A stretch of 64,000 nucleotides of DNA from Bremia lactucae. Lineage: Eukaryota; Oomycota; Peronosporomycetes; Peronosporales; Peronosporaceae. The translations under genes were made by a program, and so were the position numbers. Positions 54,540 through 64,000 of this stretch are shown here, piece after piece. The stretch covers positions 3,860,267-3,924,266 of the forward strand of contig NC_090611.1 of the NCBI RefSeq assembly GCF_004359215.1, written 5' to 3'. Within the stretch, counting starts at the first letter, position 1. Each line of letters begins with the position of its first letter. Under the pieces are notes generated by a model. The model was not told the DNA's origin. It worked only from the letters and a program-made list of their open reading frames with translations, and made no database searches.

Positions 54540-55270
54540 AATTTCTGACCTTGACCCTGCTGGTCTATAACGCTCACGTGCGAGGCTGTGACCAGGTGAT
54601 GATCCTCCCAGTGGATTCGGGTGCATCTTAAAATTTTGTACGACTCGCGGCTCTAAGAATGAAACCGGCGATGTTTGAATCGATTTGCCAGGATGGCAAG
54701 CGAGAAGGCGACCGTTCGTTTAGCGAACTGCGCGCTCGCTAAGTCTGAAGATTTTCAGTTAGAACTCGCCTTTAACTTTAGTGACTTCTCTTGTAACGAG
54801 AAGTTCACAGTGCTAGGTATGGAGAGTCCGTATGACCTCATCCTAGGCATGCCATGGTTGGCAGAGCACCAACCATGGATAGACTGGCGTACATGCAAAG
54901 TTACGAACTCTACGGAGGACACCTGAAAGGATGTGCTCCTGCAAGAGGCGTATGCAAATGATGTCGTGACGAACACAATTGAGGGTGCGTTGACGGGATG
55001 TCAAACGTCACCAATTTCTACCGAGCTCGTGGAGACGAGGGTAGTGAAAAAGGCAATGACAAGTAGTCATGTGTCCCATAGTCCTGCACAGAGCCGAGGG
55101 CCTGTGGCAGTAGACGGCGAGCTGGCAGGAAGTCATGCGTCGCATAAATCGGCACAGAGCCTAGAGCCTGGTGCGGTTTGGAGGGGTGCGTTAGCCAGGA
55201 GAGCAACGCACCCATCCTGTGACTCGAAGAACGAGTACCCGACAGAAAAGGACGATCAAAGGCACGTCTA
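54540..55270 (+). pseudogene. Protease region of element C
   Basis: At about 54611 the frame reads VDSGAS followed at once by a stop (TAA) and then NFVRLAALRM, so the active-site motif is intact but the frame is broken right behind it. The second part (54675-54926) has LEL-AFNFSDFSCNEKF, GMESPYDLILGMPWLAEH and PWIDWR. A 10-bp-arm inverted repeat (54852-54861/54869-54878) lies in the GMPWL codons, as in element B. The linker to RT (54933-55271) is low complexity. Confidence 0.75.
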
Positions 55271-55499
55271 ACGAGTGACCTTTGGATCAGATCCTATCAA
55301 AAGAGGACGGGCCTTCCAACGAGGTGCCAAAGACAAGATTGCGGAGGCATCTTCAGTAAAGGTGCTCCGGCAAGCCCTTAAATCTGCCGCGGAGCTAGTA
55401 AAACTCCCGGTGATGTCGTTGGATCTATTCCTTGCCGAAATAAAGGAAGCAAAGATCCACGAAATAGTCACGACAGTTCCAAAAGAGAACATGGTGGAC

Positions 55500-56430
55500 T
55501 CTTGTGGTGCTCGTCGTCCACAATGGGCGAGAGCATCCTAAAAATGAACAAAAATAATCTGTTCGCTGCTCGAGGCTGTGATGCCTTGAGAGACAGTCCG
55601 TTCTTGAGGTTCTGTGGAAACATCGCGATTTGTTCCCAGAAGAAGTGCCGAGCCGCCTACCAGCAGATAGGAACATCTGGCACGGCATTGACTTCGACCC
55701 TAGCACAAAGTATTGTGTCACCAGGCAATGGCCGTTGCCTAAAGAATAAGCCGATTATATTGATGAGTTCTTCAACAAACGAGCCAAGGCGGGCACATGT
55801 ACGTGAGAGCAAGTCGCCTCACTGCAGCCCGACCTTTTGTGCGTGTAAAGCCACAGGTGGATGGCGCGTGGTTCATGCTTACAATAAGCTGAACACGGCA
55901 ACCACTCCGGCGCAAATGTGAAAGTCAACTATTTTTTCCGCGTTAAATTTAGAAGATGGCTACTATCAGGTACTCATGAGATAGTCCGATGTAGCCAAAA
56001 CATCTGTAAGCACCGCAAGCGGTATGCTTTAAGAGTGGCTTGTGATGCCCCAAGGTTAAAAAAAACGCACCAGCGATATTCAACCGAGTGGTGGCTGACG
56101 TGATGCGTCAGGACCGTGCCTTCGCGCCCCATTACTTTGACGATGTATTCGTGCATAGTAGGGCCGAGGACGGGCTGAGTACAAAAAGAGCCGCACTAGC
56201 GCCATTTAGACGCTGGGTTGCAGACTTTGAAGGACGCCCAGTTGTACGTCAACTTGCAAAGTGCGTCATAGGGGGCCCCGAGATACCTGTACTGGGCTGC
56301 ATCGTTGGTATACATGGTGTGCGAGCAGACCCAGACAAGGTAAAATCAGTAAAGGAATGGCCAATCCCACGGCATTGGAAGGATTTGCGCCAATTCCTAG
56401 GGCTCGCTAATTACTTGCATAAATAAAGCA
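55500..56430 (+). pseudogene. Reverse transcriptase region of element C
   Basis: Motifs in order: TKYCVT-QWPLPKE (about 55706), ESKSPHCSPTFCACKATGGW and RVVHAYNKLNTATTPAQM (to 55920), a frame with DGYYQVLM (about 55955), then 56088-56426 with APHYFDDVFVHSRAEDG, an intact YFDD box, and LGCIVGIHGVRADPDKVKSV, WPIPRHWKDLRQFLGLANYL. At least three frame changes are needed to connect them. Confidence 0.8.
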
Positions 56431-56484
56431 AGAATTATTCAGAGCAAACTAAACATTATTTGACCTCCTTAAAAAGGACGCAGA

Positions 56485-57164
56485 ATGGGTTTGGTTAAAG
56501 AACAAGATGATGCGTTCACATCAGCGAAGCAATCTCTTGTGGAGGCACCGGTCTTGGCATTGCCAGACGCGAATAAGCCTTTGAGCGTCGTCTGCGATGC
56601 AAGTAATTTTGCAATCGGCAGCGCGCTCATGCAAAAGGATGACGACGGCATTGACCGTGTCATCTCTTATCAGTCCCGACTTTTAAAAGCCGCGGAACCG
56701 AACTATCCTGCGCATGAAAAGGAGCTACTTTCATAAGGTATGCTCTTGTTAAGTTTCGAGTGCACCTATTGGGCACCGAACCATTCGTAATTTATACGGA
56801 TCACGCATCATTGCGGACCGCAATAAACTCACCGCACTTCTCGTCTAGAATGGCAAGATGGCTCACATTCTTCTCTGAATTCAATTTCAAAGTTGAATAT
56901 AAGCCGGATAAGTCGAATGTTTCGGCTGACGCTTTACCGCGCAGACCAAGCTTCGAGGTAAGACACCAGGAGAGTTTGTCTAGTGCTAAAGCACAATTTC
57001 AGCCGTCAACGTTGGCAACCATGAAGGCATACCACGTGACGAGCTCATTAGCCTCTAAAATAAAAGAGAGTTACAGTCAGAACGACCATTTTCGCCTGGT
57101 GTTTGATCACTTTGGTGAACGAAAGGTTTCCCTTCCGTCGCACCTAAAAGCTGAGCTAAATTGA
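56485..57164 (+). pseudogene. RNase H region of element C
   Basis: 56485-56736: PLSVVCDASNFAIGSALMQK, VISYQSRLLKAAEPNYPAHE and KELLS, then a TAA. 56760-57164 continues after the break with FVIYTDHASLRTAINSPHFS and MARWLTFFSEFNFKVEYKPD. All catalytic acidic residues (D, E, D, D) appear present, though split over two frames. Confidence 0.8.
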
Positions 57165-57254
57165 TTTAGGTACAGCGATGGCCAGTTATGGTATCAGCTG
57201 CCACCTTGTCATCTCTTCAGAATCTATGAGCCTCATGGCACAGATCTCAAGCTA

Positions 57255-58050
57255 ATGATCCTTCACGAGCTCCATGGTGCGCCATCTAGTGAGTATCTGG
57301 GCCGTGAAAAGACATTCTTACGAGTGTCAGAGGAATTTTGGTGGCCACATCTATATAGATGGGTGGCCAACTATATTCGCTCTTGCGAACATTGTCAGCG
57401 CATTAAGCCTGCACCGTCCAGCGGTGCGCCACTGAAGCCGCTACCGATTCCAACCAACTGGTGGAAGTCAGTAAATTTGGACTTCATGTTTGGCATGCCG
57501 CCTGATCATAAGGGTCGGGCGGGGCTGGTCGTCTTTGTAGACAGACTGGGCAATATGGTCCAATTAGCACCATGTAAAACATCGATCACAGGTAAGGAAG
57601 CAGCTCTCTTGTTCCTGGATCATGTACCAACGCCACGCGATGCCCGAGACCATCTTATCGAACCGAGATCTTTGTTTTACGCCTGGTTTTTAGCGACATG
57701 TGGTCGAGCTGCTAGGTAGCAAGCTCCACATGTTTCAATCGCAGATCATCCCTAGACCAATGGTCAAACAGAACGTGCCAACTTGGTCGTGGCAGATGTC
57801 TTGCGCACTATAGCAACTCCCAAAGAGTGGAGCAAGCGATTGCCCTTCCTGGATTTCGTTATATACGACAGTGTTCTTGCCAGTACGGATGATACACCAT
57901 TTTATTCTAACGGACTGCGCCATCCTCGGACGCCAGTCTCGTTTGTGTGCAGTCTGAGTCTTAGAGGGGGAGGGCCCCTCAATATTGGCGGTGCGGAAGA
58001 GGGAAATAGCTTCGTCAATATGACGATGACCCATGAGGTTATCATGTAAA
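57255..58050 (+). pseudogene. Integrase region of element C
   Basis: 57255-57719: zinc-binding HGAPSSEYLGREKTFLRVS, EEFWWPHLYRWVANYIRSCE, HCQ; core start WWKSVNLDFMFGMPPDHKGR with the first Asp. The region with the second Asp is frameshifted (about 57660-57700). 57783-58049: TERANLVVADVLRTIATPKE-like residues with the Glu at the start, and FYSNGLRHP. The zinc ligands and two of three catalytic acids are visible. Confidence 0.75.
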
Positions 58051-58063
58051 AGACAGAAACTTG

Positions 58064-58240
58064 CCCTGTTGGAAGGTTGCTTGCCCACCGCTCCGGGAGG
58101 CAAAGGTATCAGATCCTTGTCCAATGGAAAGGTTACCCGAAGAGTTATGAATCTTGGGAACCGATCGATACCCTACGTATTGATGTGCCCGACTTGGTAA
58201 ATGCCTATGAAAAGGAGCACCAGCTGAAGCCTCTTCGCTA
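58064..58240 (+). pseudogene. Chromodomain of element C
   Basis: Reads VGRLLAHRSGRQRYQILVQW, then KGYPKSYESWEPIDTLR and DVPDLVNAYEKEHQL, a canonical chromodomain with the WKGY and SWEP core intact, ending at a TAG. It is the C-terminus of integrase; such domains target insertion by binding histone marks. The linker that should join it to integrase is broken. Confidence 0.8.
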
Positions 58241-58252
58241 GTCTCAAATGGA

Positions 58253-59132
58253 CTAGCTGAAGTACGGTAGTGAGAAGAAAAACGGGGTACAATACCGTGC
58301 AGTCCGCCAACGATTTCTTTCACACGCAAGCGGGCGAAATAAATTCGCTGCGACCGCTGTTTCATCGCATCGTAATGCGGATGAATGCGGCTTGAATTCC
58401 GCTTCGTAATTTCCGGGCGTTTCATTTGAATGCAATAGTACCGGGATCGGGGAAATATGTCCAACCGATTTTCCCTGAGCCCTCCATGACTTTAAGACGC
58501 CATAATAGTTATGTGCGTCTACAAGAGCGCGCTCTAGGAGCGACGCTCTTGGCCCGTCTAAACGAGGCCATTTAGATGGAGGGGGCATCTTTGGAATGCC
58601 ACCCGTCACATAGCCGCGTTCTAAACGACTGGCTTGTGACACCGACTGAGCACGGTCACGTTTCGTCGGCGGAGCTTAAGGCTCCGAATCCTCTATGTCA
58701 GAATCATTATGGACTATGGTCTGAGCATAAGGCGTTGTGGTTATACCCAACGGAGAGGCGGCTGCGCATTTATGGGCAGCGCTCTCATTACCTGTCGCTG
58801 CGTTATCCAGCGCAGACGACGAGACAGCATTCGTAAATGTTGCTGTCTCCATGTTGCGAGCCATGAGAAAAGTTTCGATTGGCAATAACGCGCCATTATC
58901 CTTCCTCATGAACTCGTTCCCGCATCACTACGATGAGAGACGGATCAACATCATCACTATTAAATTGGGACGGATCGTGAAGCCCCGTTAACGCGACAGC
59001 AGTAGTAGCTGTCGGCGTTACGACTAAGGCATTGGCCGTGGCCGGCGAGTTAACGCGGCGCGTGCGGTTAGTGCGAGGTTGAGTGAGCGTCTTCGCAGAC
59101 GACCCACAAACATTGCCCCTTTTAGGTGGCAT
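58253..59132 (-). pseudogene. Antisense ORF of element C
   Basis: On the strand opposite to pol: 59132 down, PPKRGNVCGSSAKTLTQPRT and following (Thr/Ala-rich); one frame change at about 58905; then DNGALLPIETFLMARN to DIEDSEP, a single in-frame TAA at about 58678, and APPTKRDRAQSVSQ, MPPPSKWPRLDGPRASLLER, ALVDAHNYYGVLKSW. About 290 residues if the frame change and the stop are set aside. The C-terminal half matches the antisense ORF of element B (7490-7705). No known family; B adds a coiled coil further on. Confidence 0.5.
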
Positions 59133-59253
59133 CTTTGGCGCCGTGTAGGTCGCTAAAGTGATTGAGAGATTTAGCGGCGCGCAAAGCTGCTCGCAATTCC
59201 TCGCTACTCTATGACTTATTTAAAATGTAAATTTGTTCTTGAAGGGCGGATGA

Positions 59254-59789
59254 TGTAACGGGCTAAAGTTGCCCTACTGTATAACAATTCCCGTTACGTA
59301 CACTTAGTGTACTTAACGGGATGGTCAATTCCTTCAAAAAAAAGTGATTAGACCCACCACTCGGGTGTGGTTCTCATTTGTGACCAACCCTTGTGTATGT
59401 GATGCACATAGGTACATTCGCATTAGGAGGTATGACGGCTAGCGTCATCCATTACGCGAATATCTAGAAAGATACACTCGCAATACATATTAAGTGTTAT
59501 CTATAGAGATAACATTTTGATTTGGAGAAATAGGTATTTTCATTTAATGCGATTAAAAGTAAAACAGATTGAAAACTACTTTCTGCTTAGTAAGTGCGCA
59601 CGAGGAGCCGGATACCGCTCCCGTGACGACACTTACTAGAGTACTTAGTCTTAGTGCGTTGGGTAAGGTCGCTTAGGCGCCCACCACAACTACCTCACTG
59701 CACGCAAGAGAAGCTGGTTAACTCTTTCTCGCTGTGCCAGGGTGTGAGTCTAAGGAGAGCGTGGCCGCATTACGACGTGCCCGCCTACA
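59254..59789 (+). repeat. 3' LTR of element C
   Basis: It starts TGTAACGGGCTAAAGTTGCC and ends CCGCCTACA; about 536 bp, aligned with 52764-53294. Confidence 0.8.
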
Positions 59790-60380
59790 TTGGCAATTAT
59801 CGACAAGGAAATTTCCTACATCTAATTTCACATTTAGTTTCTTACTAAGTCGTAATTAATTATCGATTTTTTAGTGTCTTTTTTTAATCAACACTTTGAG
59901 AATGCCTACGGTTCTATTTGTAATGGAGCACCCGTTGGTTGGAGACCGTTGTTGTGGTCTTTTTATTTTATTTAATATAGTTAATTACTTAAATCTCATT
60001 TATTATATGGGTAACAAATGTGGTCGCGGCCGGCCAGATATGAATCTGGCGGCCGAAATCTATATTTAAATTAGCTAGGGAAAGGTTTTAGATTTAAATA
60101 GTTAAATAAAGTACAGCTCCCCTTTTGATCTGAAAGCGTCTACTCCCTTACTAAGGCTTGCGCAGTGATTTGTAAGATAGAAGCCTTTCAAGGTAAATAC
60201 TCTTGGGCAATAGTTGCCACTTGGTTCTACGAACCCTGGATTCCTTGAACTAGAATTCATTAAGCTTTAATAGCTTGTACGACTCCCTGAGAAATTAAAA
60301 CTATTACTTCTATAGAACTAAAAGACTATTTGAGTCTTAAAGTCTACCTCTGACTTTAGGAGCGAGGTAGCTCCGCTAAA
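59790..60380 (+). repeat. Probable 5' LTR of element H
   Basis: The right edge is set by the primer-binding site TGGTAGCACT at 60383-60392. The left edge is unknown and may be hidden by the adjoining LTR of element C. Contains a hairpin with arms 60033-60039/60044-60050. Confidence 0.45.
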
Positions 60381-60649
60381 CCTGGTAGCACTCGTAGTCA
60401 GTCTACGCCTGAGTCTTTATAACACGAAACCTCCACTGAATAGGAAGAGTTTCCAGAACTTTCAGAGGCGCAACGCACAGCGTAAAACAAGCTCAAAAAC
60501 TTTATTTGGGCTTGAACATGTAGAGTTTTTATATCCCAGGGATCAGAGGTCCTGCATGCAAGGCTTGAAGCCTTCATGCGATATGAATCCTCCCTGATCG
60601 GCCAGGCTCAGGATCATCTTGCGATATATATGCCAACTCGGGACATTTC

Positions 60650-61340
60650 TGCACCTGATTCAGAGCCTAAGGCTCGCCCTCAAGTTTTCATGCAAAGACA
60701 TTTGAGTGGAAAGAGGAAAAAAACTCCCTTTTTGGATTAAGCAGATGAAGTTGTCATTTGACTCCGCCTTGTTCTTAACAGAACGGCAAAAGGTGGCTAT
60801 GGCCATTTCTAAACTCGGAGGTAGAGCCATTGGGTGGGTACTATCGTGCAGCACGTCCATAAGCGACGCTCTTCCCTCATGGGATTCGCTGAAGCAGCAA
60901 ATTACCAGCATGTTTGCACCACCTGAGTAGGTTTTTCGCATGCGATCACGGCTCATAGCAACTCGAGAGGGTAAACGAATTCTAGGGTTTTTATGTCCAG
61001 GAGCTGAGAACTCGGTGCAAGAAGCAATTGTTGTAAGAAAATTCGTAGGGGGGGGCTCAAAGAGGCCGCTGCTCGGACGGAGTTATTCCGATTTCATCCT
61101 GCTACCTTCGAAGAGGCAGTTGCCATAGGGCTACGCGCTGAGTTCGACTTTATGTCTGCTCGCGTTAGCACCCCTGTTTACCGAAAAAGCTCTTCGAGCA
61201 CATGGGTACCGTCCAATAGACCGGATTTCATGGATCTAAGCTTTGTTGAGGAAGAAGAAGAAGCACTTCAATCTGTGGAACAGCATAAGAAAAACCGTAG
61301 ATGTTGTATGTGCGAAAGCACAAACATTTAAGTCCGGCCT
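60650..61340 (+). pseudogene. Gag region of element H
   Basis: 60706-60930: WIKQMKLSFDSALFLTERQK, VAMAISKLGGRAIGWVLSCS and WDSLKQQITSMFAPPE, the Retrotrans_gag fold. Further on (about 61130-61320) ARVSTPVYRKSSSSTWVPSN, MDLSFVEEEEEALQSVEQHK and RRCCMCESTNI, the remains of a zinc knuckle (only the first two cysteines). There are several stops. Confidence 0.65.
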
Positions 61341-61589
61341 GTCCCCTACGAAATACGCGTAAAGCTCGAAAGAGCACCAATTCCGACCAATACCAGAAAT
61401 CTGGTACGGTGCGGGAAAACGTCGATACCCAGTAGTTGCGGCGCGCGCTCTTGGGAGTGCCCTAGGGTCTGTTGAACCTTTAGGAGGTGAGAGTAATCAG
61501 GACCTAGCACCAGTTAGACGGGGCATAATGGCACGGGGCTTAAGTACAAGTCTGGCTTGTTAGTCGCTGAAGCGACTGTGAAGGGCTTT

Positions 61590-62140
61590 GATAAGCCATG
61601 GTCAATTTTAATTGACTCAAGAGCGTCTTGCAGTTATGCTCGATGTCGTTCCCTTAAGGATAATTAGCATACGTTGAACCGCTTAAAGCGCATGAAAGTG
61701 ATACAACCACTGTTAGCTAAGCGGCTGGGACTCGTGTCACTTTTCTTAGCGTCTATTGAACTTAGGTATAAGGTTTCTGGACTTTGACAGAGTGGAACGC
61801 TGTCTCATCCTTGATTTGGATTCGAGATATGATCTCGTCCTTGGTATGGCCTGGCTTGAACGCCATGAGCCATGGATCGATTGGAGATCTAAGACCTTAG
61901 GCGCCACGCGCAATGTTCTTAGCAATGTTTTGGAGAGTCATGGACCACCTTTGCAAGATAATAAAGCACTATTCGCGCGGATCACTGACTGAATCTGTCA
62001 AAGTTTCAGACATTGGAATCTCTGAAGTAATAAACTTCAATGTTGAAAACAATAATTCTCAGCCCGACTCAGAAAGAGGGAGTAGAACGACACGTACTCC
62101 GTCGAGTGACACTCAATGTAATAACGATTTTCTAACATGA
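61590..62140 (+). pseudogene. Protease region of element H
   Basis: At about 61600 the frame gives WSILIDSRASCSYARCRSLK: the active-site triplet is DSR instead of DSG. 61756-61992: VERCLILDLDSRYDLVLGMA and WLERHEPWIDWRSKTL, the C-terminal half. Inactive by motif and by frame breaks. Confidence 0.65.
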
Positions 62141-62177
62141 AACTGAGACTTTACCTAAGCATTGTGGGCCTAAGGGC

Positions 62178-62430
62178 GAGTCATCAAGTATGCAATATCT
62201 CTGAGATACGTGGAGTGGCACGTCTAAGTTCACCGAGTATGGTTGGCCGAGGTGGCACCATGCTGAGTGTCAAAAGTGATACTATTGGCGGTGAAACAGG
62301 GCATCAAGGGTGCAATATCCCTGAGATACGTCGAGTGGCACGTCTAAGTCCACCGAGTGTGGTTGGCCGAGGTGGCACCACTTTGAGTGTCAGTAGTGAC
62401 ACTATTGGCGGTTCGCCAGGGCATTTCGGG
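62178..62430 (+). repeat. 120-bp tandem duplication in the protease-RT linker of element H
   Basis: Two copies of a 120-bp unit (CATCAAG at 62182 and again at 62302), about 90 percent alike by eye, plus a partial third. In the frame 62137-62568 this is a 40-residue repeat (CNISEIRGVARLSSPSMVGR against CNIPEIRRVARLSPPSVVGR). The unit length is a multiple of three, so the frame is kept. Confidence 0.85.
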
Positions 62431-62903
62431 TCAAACCCTTTTAATGCACTTGAAGTGACACGCAAACGGTCGCTACACAAGGAAGTTGAGTTACCTAAAT
62501 TCCTTGTCGAGTGTCGAACTAGACACCAGCTCTGGTATAGAATTAATATGGGCTTAAAAATTTGGTGACGGAATGTCCCCGCCTCTAGGAGGCGTATTGT
62601 CTTTACTCCGAGACAGAAGAGACACAAAGCGTCTATTTCGTCAAAAAGTCATACGAGCGAGCAATTGCATACGCTTGTAAATGGTCTAACCGAGTAAGTC
62701 GAGGGAGAAGTTAGCCTTGCGGCAATCCTCTCGTTACATGCTCTTTTAGAGCTAGACGAACTGTCTATTGATGAGTGCGGTCGAGCCTTAAAAGCAGGTG
62801 ACTTATCTGAAATGGTGGTCATTCGACCTATGGTTGAGTTAAAGTCATCGTCAATTCTAGACGAAGCTATCCTGGATAACACAAAAGCTGCACTTAGTGC
62901 GCG

Positions 62904-62960
62904 AAATGGGTCATCGATCCTTAAAGATCCGTAGGATCTTTAAGGATCGATGACCCATTT
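62904..62960. repeat. Perfect 57-bp hairpin in element H
   Basis: Arms 62904-62930 and 62934-62960 are exact reverse complements (27 bp each) around a 3-nt loop, GTA. It lies just before the RT entry motif, where the related elements have ordinary coding sequence. Confidence 0.95.
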
Positions 62961-63836
62961 TAAGGAATTCCAAGATGTGGTATGTAATAACCCACCATCT
63001 GTTTTACCTCCGGATAGGGGTGTTCGTCATGAAATTGACTTTGTTCCGGGAACCAAATACTGTGTCACACGACATTAGCCTTTACCAAAGGAACTGTGTG
63101 ACGTCATTGACGATCTTCCGTGCTAAGCACGAGGCTGGAATGTTACGAGAGAGCCAATCTTCTCATTCGACACCGACATTTTGTGTCAAAAAGCCAAATG
63201 GTACATGGCGCATTGTACATGCTTATAATAAGCTTAATACTGCCACTTTATCAGCACAAAACCTCATTCCGAGAAAGGATATTCTTCAGAACAATATGGT
63301 GGGATGTGCAATGTACAGTGCACTTGACTTAGTTAATTGTTATTACCAACTGCTCATGCAAGCTAGCGATATCCCTCTTACAGAAGTTAGGTCTTCAAGC
63401 GGTATGCTATGGGAGTAGTTGGTTATGATACAAGGGCTTTCCAACGCCATGGCAACATTTAATCGCCTAGTGACGCACTGTTCCGCCCTTATCGAGGTTA
63501 TGCAAAGACTTTTACTGATGACCTTTTTTCCACAGTGGTGTGGTGCAGGGTCGGTAGGATCCGGACAACCATTTAGATCATTTGCGAGCAGTGCTCAATT
63601 ATATGCGCACAAACAAATTGTATACCAATGCATCTATATGCATTTTTGGCGCAGACGAAATTCCTTTTTTAGAATGCTTCATTGGGAAGCGAGGCCTTAC
63701 AGCGGATCCCGCTACGGTAATTGCCATAGTAGATTGGCCGGTTCCTAAAAACCAAAAGGATTTGCGAAAGTGGTTGGATCTTGCCAATTACTTCCCCAAT
63801 TATAGCGAGCATTACGCTGATATGGATAGACCATAA
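62961..63836 (+). pseudogene. Reverse transcriptase region of element H
   Basis: 62975-63418: FVPGTKYCVTRH-like entry (shifted), AKHEAGMLRESQSSHSTPTF, CVKKPNGTWRIVHAYNKLNT, and MYSALDLVNCYYQLLMQAS (first catalytic Asp), ending in a TAG inside GMLWE-LV. The YxDD box survives as FTDDLFS in another frame (about 63511). 63582-63836: NKLYTNASICIFGADEIPFL, IVDWPVPKNQKDLRKWLDLA. RNase H starts at about 63970 (VVCDGSDLAIGS). Confidence 0.75.
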
Positions 63837-64000
63837 TACAACCTCCTCAAAAGGATACAGATTTGGGCTGGACTAGCCCAGAGTATAATGCTTTCCAAGC
63901 AGTCGAGAATTGTCTTATCCATGCCCCGATTCTGACACTGCCGAATCCAAATTGGCCTGTCAGTGTCGTCTGTGACGGGTCGGATCTTGCAATTGGCAGT

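Larger units (their letters stand above)
52764..59789 (+). mobile_element. Ty3/gypsy chromodomain element C, both LTRs present
   Basis: About 7.0 kb. LTRs at 52764-53294 and 59254-59789 flank gag, protease, RT, RNase H, integrase and chromodomain on the plus strand, and an ORF on the opposite strand before the 3' LTR. It is the most complete element here and a sister of B. The LTRs differ at many sites, so insertion was not recent. No matching target duplication is visible. Stops and frameshifts are spread through gag and pol. Confidence 0.88.
59790..64000 (+). mobile_element. Ty3/gypsy element H, 5' part (runs off the window)
   Basis: A probable LTR (to about 60380) is followed by a primer-binding site, gag, protease, linker and RT on the plus strand; RNase H begins at the window edge. 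The protein motifs are of the same broad lineage as elements A-D. Many stops are present. Confidence 0.75.

Overview
The window looks like a gene-poor, transposon-rich stretch of an oomycete genome, most likely a plant-pathogenic Peronosporaceae (Phytophthora or downy-mildew type). The evidence is one secreted protein with an RxLR and EER motif pair, short GT-AG introns, and Ty3/gypsy, Ty1/copia, L1-like LINE and MULE elements with oomycete-type protein motifs. I saw no rRNA, tRNA or CRISPR array. Everything is read by eye from the sequence; no search was run.

Layout. 1-1837: 5' end of a minus-strand Ty3/gypsy element (A: LTR, gag, protease). 1838-3390: retroelement remnants. About 3390-6786: decayed LINE (ORF1, then AP endonuclease). 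6787-12327: minus-strand gypsy element B. 12398-18177: plus-strand gypsy element D. 19472-23702: host island of three tandem paralogous genes for secreted, single-pass membrane proteins. 24015-24443: solo LTR with a 5-bp target duplication. 24444-25917: unassigned coding-like fragments. 25918-34152: two copia elements in tandem, each with a decayed AWS-SET methyltransferase-like insert inside its integrase. 34187-37602: solo LTR split by a 2952-bp MULE (34593-37544) that has terminal inverted repeats and a 9-bp target duplication. 37897-38988: RxLR-EER effector candidate. 39999-45470: minus-strand gypsy element G with a 19-bp minisatellite behind its 5' LTR. 46357-47751: C2-domain protein. 50485-52281: four-exon sirtuin with an N-terminal PHD finger and a C-terminal ZZ finger. 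52764-59789: gypsy element C, complete between two LTRs but broken. About 59790-64000: 5' part of gypsy element H, running off the window.

Probable working host genes are the three membrane-protein paralogues, the RxLR candidate, the C2 protein and the PHD-SIR2-ZZ sirtuin. The retroelement ORFs carry stops, frameshifts or lost catalytic residues and are treated as pseudogenes.

The oddest signal is not a gene. The gag and protease regions of gypsy elements A and D are packed with perfect short inverted repeats (arms of 7 to 13 bp, loops of 0 to 10 nt) every few tens of bases. Elements B, C and H carry scattered examples, and H has a perfect 57-bp hairpin. Second in interest are the PHD-SIR2-ZZ protein, the SET-like insert in copia integrase, and an antisense ORF shared by gypsy elements B and C.
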